Shown in pieces: positions 47,727-59,048 of a DNA stretch of 64,000 nt. The position numbers and the translations under genes are program-made. Origin of the DNA: Bidens hawaiensis (lineage: Eukaryota > Streptophyta > Magnoliopsida > Asterales > Asteraceae); NCBI GenBank assembly GCA_021521415.1, contig JAIQDT010003832.1, positions 177,291 to 241,290 on the forward strand, given 5' to 3'. Position 1 is the stretch's first letter. Each line of letters begins with the position of its first letter. A model generated the notes under the pieces. It was not told the origin of the DNA, did not search any database, and was given only the letters and a program-made list of their open reading frames with translations.

Positions 47727-47906
47727 CAGTGGCGAAGCTTGGACTAAGACACCGGCGGGCCGGACTCAAATTTTCGGCCGAAAACATCTAAATTTACACT
47801 ACGTATAAAAAATTCGGACGAAAACAAATAAATATACACTACTACACGAAAACCCCGGAGGGGGGGGGGGGGGGGGCACCCCGGCCCTAACTAAGCTTCG
47901 CCAGTG
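47727..47906. mobile_element. hAT-like MITE with G-run
   Basis: Starts CAGTGGCGAAGCTTGG and ends CTAAGCTTCGCCAGTG. Flanking 8-mers CGTGTTTG and TGTGTTTG (7 of 8). It contains a run of about 18 G at about 47859-47876 preceded by CCCCGGA and followed by CACCCCGG. The length of the G-run is unreliable. Confidence 0.8.
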
Positions 47907-47949
47907 TGTGTTTGTCCTACAATTATTTAATAGCAGCTGGCCCCAAATC

Positions 47950-48115
47950 AGGTCGTCCCATACGAGTTTGTAAATAGGTAATCCAGACGAGTTTGTTGAA
48001 CAAGCAGGTCATCTCGACGAGTTTGAAAACAAGTTGTCACAGTCGAGTTTGGTGAACAAGCTGGTTATCCCAGTCGACCTTGTTGAACAAACTGGTCGTC
48101 CAGACGAGTTTTATT
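47950..48115. repeat. Degenerate minisatellite, about 32-bp units
   Basis: Five or so imperfect units built on GACGAGTTTGTTGAACAAG and CTGGTCATCCC-like words. It is open in places but without a start or family. Confidence 0.7.
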
Positions 48116-48628
48116 GACCCAAATCAATCGTCTCTTGAGTTATTGATAATACGTGACGTCTACTTATTGGTCTACAAACACGTCGTCTCACTTTAAACAC
48201 ACGCCACTGACGACGTGTTTAGACGGTACATTTCCTAAACTATTAATTTGTGTGGACATAACGAAATCTCTTTTTATAAAAGGGGTATTTGGGAAAATTT
48301 TCAATTTTAAAAAGAATTCATGTTAAATGTAGATTGCAGCTCTTAATTGGTAGTAGAAAAGAAATGCTCTTAGCGTAGGCGTGCCTCAAAAAGATTCCTT
48401 TTTTACGTCACACAAAACCTTTTATTGAAGTTTTTTATAAAAATGAAACAAATTATATTAATATTAAAAATCAACTAGTTTATTTTAAATAGAAAATAAA
48501 TCAAATTATTTAAATATATTTCAAGAAAAGGCATTTCTTGTCTTTATGTGGGCAGGTAATCAGTCTCGGTTATATTCCGTAATCCCCTTAATTTTAAATT
48601 TAAACATAAATAAACTAGTTTAATTAAC
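48116..48628. other. AT-rich intergenic sequence
   Basis: No gene or repeat border recognised. Confidence 0.35.
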
Positions 48629-48642
48629 AACTCCAATAGAAA

Positions 48643-48914
48643 CCAGCTGGGCTAGCCCAGGTGGCCAGGCAAGTGATGGGAGACCCGGGTGTCCTGGGTT
48701 CGATCCTTGATGCCGACCGGATTTTCCCAGAGCATAAAAACCTGTCGTGCCTTCGGACGGGGTGAGCCAACTGGGTTTTACCGGGAACGCCAAGCCACTT
48801 GGATGCCAGCGTGTACCCCGATAATGTCAACATAGTCTGGCTTGAGTGGTGGTGGGGCCGCATTGCGATCGCGATACTGCTTAACTGAGAAAGTCGCCGT
48901 TCAAACAAAAAACT
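48643..48914 (+). mobile_element. SINE, 272 bp, 14-bp TSD
   Basis: Flanked by the perfect 14-mer AACTCCAATAGAAA (48629-48642 and 48915-48928). It has an A-box-like GGCTAGCCCAGGTGGCC and a B box in TCCTGGGTTCGATCC, a GC-rich body unlike its surroundings, and an A-rich end (CAAACAAAAAACT). A minus-strand 94-codon frame in it is incidental. Confidence 0.85.
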
Positions 48915-48928
48915 AACTCCAATAGAAA

Positions 48929-50026
48929 AAGAAATTTAAATTTTAGGAACAAATGAACAATTCACACTTTCTAGAACATTAAAATAGTTTTAACAATAAT
49001 TTCATTCATTTAAATTGATTTTTAAAAATGTATTTAATTCCAAAAATATAGAAGTGAATCATGAGATACTATAAGTATTAAAGATTATGCATCTATTTTT
49101 CACTTATATTTACTCTTATTTTCATGATTTCATGTATGTAAGCTCATTAAAATATATAGGAATATATATCAAGCTCATAAATACAACGATAAACATTAAA
49201 TCATTAGAAATGAGTATTGTATGTTATAACTCAGTGTTGGATCATATATACCACTATACGCACCAATTTATGTTTTTACTTGACATGATCATCATATCAT
49301 ACACCAGCAGTAGAAAATTGTAAATAACTTCAAACCAAAACATAAAATTCAGAACCCTAGCTTCTTCAATAACATCAATATCACCTTGTAAGATCTTTAA
49401 ACACACTTCTAATCATTTTTTTGTGACCATCAAAGTTCTTTAATCTTCCATTGATAACTATTCTCGCCTCATAATTGTAGCTCTGTTGTACAACTGTGGT
49501 GGGGAGGAGGAAGAACGAAGATAGAGTGATGCTTGGGAGTAGCTTAGAAACAAACAATCATTTTGCTTCGACTCCAATTGACCAATTTATACATTGATCT
49601 GATTACTAGGTATTTTTAAAGCGAGGATAGATTAAGAGCTATCATCGTTACAAATTAAGTAATAAAGGCGCTCAAGTTGTTTTGATGACGTTTTATATAA
49701 AAAAAAACAAATTTAATGATGGCTTAATTATTGACATATTTTATTATTTATTTTGGTGGAAAAGGCATTTTTTGTCCCTAACTATGATGTTTCAATCTCG
49801 TCAATATCCCCCCATTAGTTTTATAAAGTTTGGACACGATCAAATTAATAATAACATTAGCTTTCATTCAAATTGTGTTTTTTAATATGCACAATTCTAA
49901 ATAGATTATGAAGACTGCCAACATGTCAGTTTATTTGTAAACATGGCATAGAATTGATCACTTGTAAAATCTAATTGTGTGATTAAAGATATCAAACAGT
50001 TATCGTGTAGTGTTAGATAATATTTT
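48929..50026. other. AT-rich intergenic sequence
   Basis: Short open frames only. No family, splice pattern or repeat border recognised. Confidence 0.35.
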
Positions 50027-52486
50027 TGTGATATCCCTCGATTTCGGGTCAAATTGTATTTATTTTGTATTTGTTTTTATGTTGTAAACCGACCCGATTT
50101 ATATCCCGAATATTTCAAATATATAAAATATTGGATTTTATGTTACTAAAACATTCCCGCTTGTCTAATTTGAAAAACCCCTTTTACAGATTCGAAAACG
50201 GACTTAAAACGCTCAAGATACATCAAAAACGAACTTCCGGACGCGAACCGACGTGCAGACCAGCAGCCCCATCTTTTTTTGTTGTTGTTGTTTTGTGACT
50301 TGTCTTGACCCCTCTTGCATGCAAACCTTGTTATAACACCCCATGCTTGACCCTTTCAACCCACCCTATATACACACCCCTATCCCCTTCATTAATCCCT
50401 GCTCATTCATCTTTTTCTCTTCCAATTCTCAAGCATTCAAAGGTGTTCTTCATATTTTTTGGCAGTTTGACTTTCCAAAGTCAAACTGACCATAGTCTTA
50501 CATTATAATCAACTTCTTAACACTTATTTATACTTGAAGATTTTTATACAACATATATATATAATAGCACCCTTTGTACCTTCGGTGGGCATTTCTCCGG
50601 TCTCGGTCGGTTAAGTGTTCGACCCATAAGACAAAGCTACATGGAGGACTCGTTGTAGTCCTTGATTATATATATTTTCCGCATCTAACCATCAAACTTG
50701 TTATACTTGTTTAACTCTGCTCATCTTAGTTCTATTTTACATTTTGAGTTCCATGGTTATGGGTTTGTAGAGACTAGCCTCGGTTATTCCGTAAATAGCT
50801 CCAAACCGGAAGCCGAACTCTTGTTTACTAGTTTGTTTAAATAGTTGTATAAACATGTTTTATGTAAGATTTGAGTTTCTAAAAACCATTTTAATTAGTT
50901 CCATGGTTATGGGGTTGTAGAATCTAACCTCGGTCTTATCCCGAAACAAGATCCGAACCGGAAACCGAACTTTCGTTTAAAGACTTTGTTGTTGACTTTT
51001 TGTATGTAAAACTTTGGTATTATTATTTATAAATTATTTTACAACTTCTATGATGTTTGGACATGTGGTAACCATTCTTGGCCTTATTCCAAGATAAAAA
51101 CCGAACCAAACCGAAATAAACCAAGTTTACTCGCTTAAGACACACAGGTGTGTTTTTAACCATTAAAACTTATATATTTCTTTAAAAATACTTTATAAAC
51201 TGATTTTAATTATTTTCACAAAGTACTCGGAATGTTGAATCCAACTTGATCTTATAACAAAGTTTGGTCCGATTAAACTGAACACTCGCTTAACGGACGT
51301 TGTTAGTTCTAAAACAATAAGAACTACATACTTGGTTAAGTCTCTCTAAGATTTATTGAGTTATCTCATACATTTATTATTTTGGGAAAGTTGACTTTGG
51401 GTTTGGTCAAGTCACCAAGACCCGAACCGACCACCCGAACACTCGTTAAAACCCGTTTTAGTATCTATATTATAAAGGGACTTGCTTTCTTGCATTTTTA
51501 CCCACCATATTACTTAACATTGGTTGAGTAAAATTAAGGGCTGGATACTTTAACCCGATTTCGAGCAAACCTACATATTATTATAATTTCTTAAATATTT
51601 ACATTTTAAACCTTAAACTTTAAATTGTTTACATTTCTTATCATTTATTTTCATTTAAAGACTTCCAAGACAACTTTTCTAATACAAGACTTCTTCTCCT
51701 TTAGGCTTTGTTCGTTAAACTTATCGTTCCGGTTAATCTCCAAATCATCAAATCTTTCAAGTTTATTACTTGAACGTGAGTACTTTCATCCCCCGTTTTC
51801 ACTCTTTTATATTTTGGGGGTGACATTGCAAACTTATTCAAATCTAAATGATTTATACTTGAGTCTTAAACCACAAACTTTATTGTATACTTTACTTAAA
51901 TAAATGCTCGATTTGGTGATTATATGCTTAAGTGCTAATGTGTTTACCGCTTTTGGATTGTTGATTCATAAATCCGAGTATATCTGGCATCCCCTTATAG
52001 AAAGGTGTCGTTAATGTATTCTTATTAACGATTTCATACAAATCCTAGTATATTTGGCATCCCCTTATAGAAATGTGTCGTTAATGTATTCTTATTAACG
52101 ATTTCATTTATCTAAATTGTTGCTATTATTTGTTGTTTTGTATACAAGTTGTGGAATTTCATATTATATATCTATTGTTCAAAAACTATGAAATTGCTCA
52201 CCAACCTTTGTGTTGACAAAAAACTATTTATGCAATGTTACAGGTTTGACTTTAGGTTGACTCGAGGACTTGAAGAAAAAACGTTATCGAGACTATTAGG
52301 ATATTAGCAAAACGAACAATATATTATTTACTATGATTTGAATTCGGTTATTGTATGAGCAAGTTATGTGACTCTTTGTGTTTTTATGAATTTAAATGAG
52401 TTGATTGAATATTGTCACTTAATAGTGTTGTGTGCAATGGACAATCGGTTGCGCCCTGACGTTTCCGTCATGGTCGGGGTGTGACA
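50027..52486 (+). mobile_element. Solo LTR, gypsy-type, 2460 bp
   Basis: Starts TGTGATATCCCTCGATTTCG and ends GGTCGGGGTGTGACA. Flanking 5-mers ATTTT and CTTTT match 4 of 5. It is related at both ends to the LTR at 57915-60246. Internal repeats: degenerate about 150-bp units with ACCGGAA-CCGAAC words (50747, 50897 and on to about 51450), and a 69-bp direct repeat at 51971-52108 (CATCCCCTTATAGAAA, TTAACGATTTCAT). No coding region follows, so it is a solo LTR. Confidence 0.8.
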
Positions 52487-53735
52487 CTTTTACTAGCTTT
52501 AATTGTCTGAAACATGACCAAACTATCTTGTACACATCTCGCGACACTAAAGCTTCTACATCATAACTTATGAATGTATGTTGGTATGTATGAGCATATG
52601 GACTTGAACATATGATATTCAAGACAAAAGGACGTTGTTAGGCTCATCACGAGAGGAAATAGTGACTAGACTCTGGCTTTAAAAATAAGCGAACTGGTCA
52701 TGACTTATGAATAGTAAATGAACAGTCACTAACCTTTCTATATTGTAGTTGAGCTTGCATTTGTATTCGTTTACATGGTGTCAATTGGAGCATTTATTTC
52801 CCAAGCTATTTGCGTTATTCGTGGGCGTTTCTCATGCCAATCAAGAGTGAGGGTATAGTTAATGCAACAAAATAAGTTTATAGTACATATTGAATATTAG
52901 TCCTTGGTTCGTATAGACTAAGACACGGGTGTATGTTTGTCTAGAGTGATGATTGGTATTGGTTTATATGTGTTTGGGTTACAAGTTATGAAGTTAACCA
53001 TGATTATCAAGAGTGGCCAATACCCATATGAATGATATATTGATATTGGTTAATTATTTTTGTTAGGATTGCAAGTACAACTATGTTTAATGAAGTGGTG
53101 ATCCAGAATGATTCGGAATCTATCACATGTATAAGTATTGGACTGATATCCATCATCAACATCAAAGATTAAAAACTACATAATCAAATGTTGTAAACTT
53201 CGTTTGTTAACTACAAATATGTCTATATTGCTTCATAAAAATAGTATAATATATATTCATGATGAAAAAATATCCGAAATTTATAATCAACTTGAGATAT
53301 ATCGGTTGCTTGATCGCACAATATTCATTCTACCTATATTTTATAAGGATCATGTCTTCTCACCGACCTTGATATCATGCCAAAGATATTTTGACCACAC
53401 AGTCTTCGAATCAAACCAACATTCAAGAGAATATTGTGACCGGTAAACAATTAGTAAGGGCCATAATATTTGTTATTGCCAACATATCTAGCTTAGGGGT
53501 ACAGGGGACTTGCTCAAACTGAAATCTAATATTATTTTTTCACGGCTCACTTATAATTATCATTTTCTCATACCGAAACCAACTAAAGAGATAAAACGGC
53601 AACGGTGTATTTGAAGGGTTGTGTAAAAGAGATAAAACGACGACGGTGATCCTGTTGAGTGGCTACATACAAAACACTATTTGTTGAGTTTTAGTAGGCC
53701 GGTTTATCTATAACTAGATTTTATCCCCCGTATTA
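52487..53735. other. Intergenic, nothing assigned
   Basis: AT-rich. The 80-codon frame from 53204 has no family. No repeat border identified. Confidence 0.35.
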
Positions 53736-54080
53736 CGGGGTTGTTTTACGTTTTTCCTTTTTAATATTTATATATTTATATTTAGATTTTAATTTTATTA
53801 ATTGTAAGAAAGTTAATAATTAATATACTTGAGGTTTGATGATAAAATGGTTTCACAAATAAATGATATGTTATTATCCGGTTTAAAAGCTATCTGGGTT
53901 TGCTTGAGAGAATGGTTGTTTTACGTTTTTCGTTTTCTAATATTTATTTTTTGGATTTTAATTTTCTTTGTTGTAAAAATTTGCTTGAGAGAATGGTTGT
54001 TTTACGTTTTTCGTTTTCTAATATTTATTTTTTGGATTTTAATTTTCTTTGTTGTAAAAAAGTTAATAATATACTTAGGG
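53736..54080. repeat. Tandem 82-bp repeat
   Basis: TTTGCTTGAGAGAATGG starts at 53899 and 53981, giving two nearly identical 82-bp units. A more diverged partial unit precedes them (GGTTGTTTTACGTTTTTCC at about 53742). The motif CCCCCGTATTACGGGG stands at the left edge. Confidence 0.85.
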
Positions 54081-54468
54081 TTTGATGATGAAAGGTTTTC
54101 ATAAATAAATGATATGTTATAACCCATTTAAAAGCTATATGGATTTGGTGACCCATGACCCGCATATGTTTTTACTATAAAATTGTTTATTAGTTACAAA
54201 TAATATCTTTTTCTTTTTAAATTGAATATTAAATTTTAGTATATCCCTATTTTATAAGATTTTCATATCAAATAATTTGTAAGATTAATTTTTAATTTAA
54301 TGAAATTATTATAACTTGTTTAAGAGCTATCTGGTTTTGGTAAGATCCATACCCATGAATTTTGGTTAAATCAATGAGATGTCTCCATTTAAAAATCAAG
54401 CAATCTGGTGGCTTTCATAAAAGAGGGGAGCAACCACATTGCGACACGTAGGATTTTAGGGGTTTCGT

Positions 54469-54473
<5 letters not shown>

Positions 54474-54512
<39 letters not shown>
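54474..54512. repeat. (TA)n microsatellite
   Basis: An almost pure TA run with one CA interruption. Confidence 0.9.
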
Positions 54513-54515
<3 letters not shown>

Positions 54516-54652
54516 GTAATATAGATTCAACGCCCGTACATCAACTAACTTGCTATTTTGACTGATGCTAGACATAGACGTGTCTTGGTATAAATTGAAT
54601 AATCAAAAGTCATTTTGGCGATTGGATAAAAATGCAAGTATAACAACACTAT

Positions 54653-54832
54653 GGGGCTGTTTGGGATTCCTTATTTTTACCTCTTTATAACTTATAACTT
54701 ATGATAAGTTAAAAAAAGTGTTTCGGTTTCCTTATTATGTGAGAGAAAATGTTGATAAGTTACACTTTTATAACTTATGACTTCTCTTTTTAAGTTATAA
54801 GGAGGTGAAAATAAGGAATCCCAAATAGCCCC
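54653..54832. mobile_element. MITE, 180 bp, 3-bp TSD
   Basis: Ends GGGGCTGTTTGGGATTCC and, reverse-complemented, GGGGCTATTTGGGATTCC, extending inward over TTATTTT and TTATAACTT. Flanked by TAT on both sides, compatible with a PIF/Harbinger-type insertion; three bases alone are weak evidence. Confidence 0.75.
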
Positions 54833-56511
54833 TATAATGACAAGTTATGTAATTAATTATATATTTATAAAAAGTCCAAAAAAGCATATTTATTCATTTT
54901 GGTGCAAAAGGTGTATTTTGTCCACAATTGGTTGGTACTGGTCTCTATCGATAATACATCACTAACTTTTTAAGTAATCAAACATAAATTATTTCAAATT
55001 TTATTGGCAATAAGCAATGTTAACATAACGTTAACATAAAGGACAACAAATTTTCATTCGAGTTGATATATAAAATAACTATGGTTCTAGATGGATTTAA
55101 ATGGAAACTAATTATTTAAACAAACGGGAAAACAACGAAACCTTTTAACCGTTGGACAAAATGTTCGTTTAATTTTTTTCATATCAACCACTAACAATAT
55201 GATAGACATCTTTACAAATCCGTTAGCAACTACAGGATTTATGTTTTTACGTTTCAAGCTGCGAGTCGCTCGCAAGCTAAGGGTCACAATATGATATAAT
55301 TATATGTCCTCTCTGTTAAAGGTTGCGAGCGCCGAGCGACCCGACCCGTAGCTTGAAACATAAAAACATAAATCTTATAGTGGTTGCCATATATAACCCT
55401 CATCTTTAACCCAATTGAAACAATCGTATTTTACGCACTTAAAAGTGTTTTACTTTCATTACAAAATACAATCCTAGAACTAAGACCAAGGGAGACTTTT
55501 TCTAACTTAATCCCACATTAAAATAAAAATAAAAATTTATTACTGAATCCTAAAATAATGTGACCACTTTTTTAGGCGGTCCAATATACAATCCTACTAG
55601 GTTTCTTACTTTTAAATAACCCGGTCTTTTTCTGCAATATGATGAATTGATTTTTGTTTTCATCCCAAGTTATTTTTCTTTACCTTGTTATTTATGGGAT
55701 TTGATCTCTCACCATTTGGAAAAGTAAATCCTTCTGCTTTGAACTATGCTAATTATGTTCCCTAGCTTCACCGGTATTGTATTTAAAGAAGTAAATTTTA
55801 TGTTGTTTAACAATTGATAATTTTAAGATAGTACTTAACATGTAATTAGAAAAGTTGAATAGGTGGACTCTAATTTTCGTCGGAGGTCACCATGTGGAAC
55901 ATATCTCTTGATTAGAGTATTGGATGGGATTGTTACCTTTCACTGTAGGTTATATTATTGGTAATATAATGAATGATCATTATGAATTGTTTATTTCAAT
56001 GAGTTACTTGAAACATCAATTCATATAGTTCAAATGGTCAAGAAGTATGTATGCGCGTTTTCTTTCATGAAAAAAAAGTTCATAAACATACCAAGGAGTG
56101 TGTTTTATAAAAAACGAGTCATCACAATGTTTCGTGAAGTGACGTAATGTTTCATCAAATAATGTGTCGGTTTGATGGTTAAAGTAATTGGCGTTTAACT
56201 CTAGTAATCGCTTACTGACGGTTCCCTTAATTGACTTTTGTTAGTATGAACTAGGTTACTGCTCATGGTTATCGTTGGCACTGATACCAATTCCAACTAT
56301 TCGCACAATTCATATTGATCACCTAGAGGGTCCAACTTCTATCAAGTACATTAATCAAAGGAGTGTGTTCACTTCCTTGTAGATTTTCAATGGAGGTTGA
56401 CATCACTTCCGACTCATTTTGGAGGTTTGAGTTATGTTCAGCTTCAGACATATCTGCATATGCGTTTGTGGCCCCGAGGGCATAATCTTGGAAATTGTAA
56501 GACCACATTCT
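54833..56511. other. Intergenic with a small foldback
   Basis: Apart from the hairpin at 55224-55388, AT-rich DNA. The minus-strand 61-codon frame at 56323-56508 has no family. Confidence 0.35.
55224..55388. repeat. Small foldback (hairpin) element
   Basis: GATTTATGTTTTTACGTTTC on the left pairs with GAAACATAAAAACATAAATC on the right, and GAGTCGCTCGC pairs roughly with GCGCCGAGCGACCCGAC. The outer GGTTGCCA/TTAGCAACTA words pair weakly. No target duplication fixed. Confidence 0.6.
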
Positions 56512-57692
56512 TCGAGATTGTGGTATTGATGAGTTTGACTCCGATTATGGGAGTGCGATAGATCGGTTGCACATTTCACTTCCTGATTTTGATATTAGCG
56601 GGTTCTCTAACAAAGACACTGTCCCACCTAAAGCCCAACATGCTTTGGCAAGTGCCCTTTATAGTGGAATCATCAAGAATTTGGAAGTGAAGTTTGATTT
56701 ATCTCCTCGTCAGAAAGCGGTGTTTGAGTGCCTTCGGGCTCCTCGGGCTCAAAATTTCTTAAATGTTATCCCTATTGAAGGATTGGGCTTTGGAGTACCG
56801 GACCATCCTTAAGTATCGGCTAAGGATTCCTTTGTTCCCGATAGATGAGTCATACCTAGCTTGCCGCAAAGTTTGCTTGGATTCTTTTGGTGAGCACGCA
56901 ATTCATTGCAAAGAGTTACCCCGGTTTAAGTACAGACATGATTTGGTGAGGGATATTCTTTGTGATATTCTTAAACGGGCAGGAATTTCGGCTAAAAGGA
57001 GGCCCCCGTAAACTTTCTTACAGATCCTCTTGAAGGAAGATCTACTTTACGACTGACCATATTCTTGGTTTTGTTGGGCTTGTGTGGATCTCACAGGAGT
57101 GCCCCCTCTTGTTGGTAGAGTTGTTCACGAGTCGAGCCAGGGTGCTTTCGAGCTCTGGCTCAAATTAAACAAGGCAACTTAGCTAGGCTCTAGCTTGATT
57201 TTGAAGTTAAAAGAGCTTAAGAGCGAGCCATGACTCGAGCCGAGCTTGAGTCGATTTTGGCTCGGTTACAAAAATGATCCAAATCAGCTCAGGATGATTC
57301 TAATCAAGTTTTTTAGTTTTATTCGAGATTTTATTGAACGAGCCACAAGCCCGAGCTTCGAGCCTCGAGTTTTTTGAACAACCCTACTTGTTGGGCTTAG
57401 GGACAATGGGTTTAAAGCAGGTCAGACAACATTGAAGGCGGCATCGGGCAATGTTGTTAAACACGAGAAAGCATGTTTGGAGAATTAACACGTGTTTATC
57501 CCCTTTGCATTTGACACATTTGGTTTTTTAGCTCTGGATGCCGTGGACTTTCTGAACAGAGTTCAAAAAGTCGCGCATAGTAATTTATTGGCCTATAAAA
57601 ACCAAAACTTTGTATTTTGTAGGATTGGGTTTGCTATCCAAAAGAGAGTTCTGACGCAGCTTGTTGCTTACTTACCTGCCACTTCTTTGTAA
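56512..57692 (+). pseudogene. LINE-like polyprotein C-terminal remnant
   Basis: Blocks in order and in shifting frames: DTVPPKAQHALASALYSGII, FDLSPRQKAVFECLRAPRAQ and VIPIEGLG; then RLRIPLFPIDESYLACRKVC and FGEHAIHCKELPRFKYRHD, with a Cys/His pattern; then HVFIPFAFDTFGFLALDAVD and RIGFAIQKRVLTQLVAYLP. This is the domain that follows reverse transcriptase in a LINE-like protein common in Asteraceae genomes; that identity comes from memory of the family. A frame change near 56770-56800, a stop after the AKRRPP block and the hAT insertion at 57116 break it. No reverse transcriptase part is present upstream. Confidence 0.7.
57116..57386. mobile_element. hAT-like MITE inside the LINE remnant, perfect 8-bp TSD
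   Basis: Starts TAGAGTTGTTCACGAGTCGAG-like (first 20 bases TAGAGTTGTTCACGAGTCGA) and ends GAGTTTTTTGAACAACCCTA. Flanked by perfect CTTGTTGG (57108-57115 and 57387-57394). Removing it rejoins the coding blocks of the remnant around PLVG. Confidence 0.9.
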
Positions 57693-58808
57693 ATTGTTTA
57701 GTTGTTTTTTGTAATAAATTATTAAAATTTGCAAATGAAAAATAAATCAAAAGCCAGTTTCAGATTATTTGAACTCTGATAGTTAAAGAGGATGTTGCTA
57801 CTTTTAATGTTTAAGAAAATCTTGTTTAACAACTTGAAAATTGTAAAATTGAATTGGACTTTAAACTTACCTTGTATTTTATATAATTAAATATTTATAT
57901 GTTTAAATTAATTGTGTGACATTCGTCATTTTCTGATTCGTATTTGTATTTGTAAACCCGACCCGATGGGTCATTTCGTTGTATTATTTATCATTAATAA
58001 AGTATTCCCGACATTTATTGTTCAATATTCGATGTTCTTAGTTATTCAAGTGTTTATAAATTTCCGAACCTTAAAGTAATCGAGCAGTATGGGTTAAACG
58101 GGTAAACAATCCAAAACCAAATGTCATATAATTCGGTTATAAAGTTTAAAGCCAAAAGTGTAAACATCGGAAACTATTATTAACTTAAAGATATTACATT
58201 TCCATTTAAAACATTTCTGAATCTCTAGGGACTAAACTGAAACTTTTATTTAAATCATAAAACCCTACCCGCCTCCCCCCACCCCCGTTTTTCCGACGCC
58301 GGAGGTGACCCAAACACCACCCAACGTTATTATTTTAACCAAATACTTATATAAACGTGTTTCTCCGTTGACCTAAAGCATTAACCGACTAATTAATTGT
58401 GATTCCTTGCCGTAAAACACCACGTAATCGTCGCCGGAAATCACGGAATCACCATTAACGAATTAAACGCGTAGACGCTCCTCCACCTAGTATAAATAGA
58501 TGCCTAAACTCCTAAACAACTCGCTCACACTTCTCAAACCCCCTCTAATACACGGATTTTTTTGTAATTGGGAGACTTCTTAACTTCTCCGGCGAGTTCA
58601 TCTTCTCCGTCAAAACAAAACCTTATAAGGTAATTAATATATGCTTGTTAATATCGTTGCATCAATGATTAAAAACCCTTAACTAATTTCACCAAACATT
58701 GAACGGATTTAGTCAATTGAATTATTAGGGTTTATGTTCTTTATGTGAAGAAGATGAACCTGAAGTATTATATATGTATAATGATTCTTAACTCTTAAAC
58801 GAATATCC

Positions 58809-58872
58809 TTCTAGTTCAACAGGTTAAACTCATTTCCTCGCAACCATGAGACACGGGTTCGAAACCCGGGTC
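58809..58872 (+). other. tRNA-like module 1 in the LTR
   Basis: CTAGTTCAACAGGTTAAAC resembles an A box and ACGGGTTCGAAACCCGGGT is a B-box stem-loop. The second module lies about 176 bp further on with the same flanks (AAACGAATAT before, ATTTTTTTG after). It cannot fold into a full tRNA cloverleaf as far as I can see. Confidence 0.5.
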
Positions 58873-58983
58873 ATGCTCATTTTTTTGTTTAATAAACCGG
58901 CTCTGTTAATATTATTATTAATAAAATTCTTTTGAAACAGTCATTATATTTAAATATTAAGAACTAAACCATAAACGAATATG

Positions 58984-59048
58984 CAGTCTAGAGCAGCTGG
59001 TTGAACACGAGGATTATAACTCCAAGACCCGGGTTCGAAACCCGGGTC
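58984..59048 (+). other. tRNA-like module 2 in the LTR
   Basis: AGAGCAGCTGGTTGAACACG, then GATTATAACTCCAAGACC, then CGGGTTCGAAACCCGGGTC. The order D-arm, anticodon-arm and T-arm-like resembles a tRNA, with a perfect B box. The 5' acceptor strand is not evident. Confidence 0.5.

Noticed and set aside
58984..59048. Possible functional tRNA gene in the LTR
   Set aside because: T-arm and anticodon-like arm are present but I cannot build the acceptor stem, and it sits inside an LTR with a second degenerate copy.
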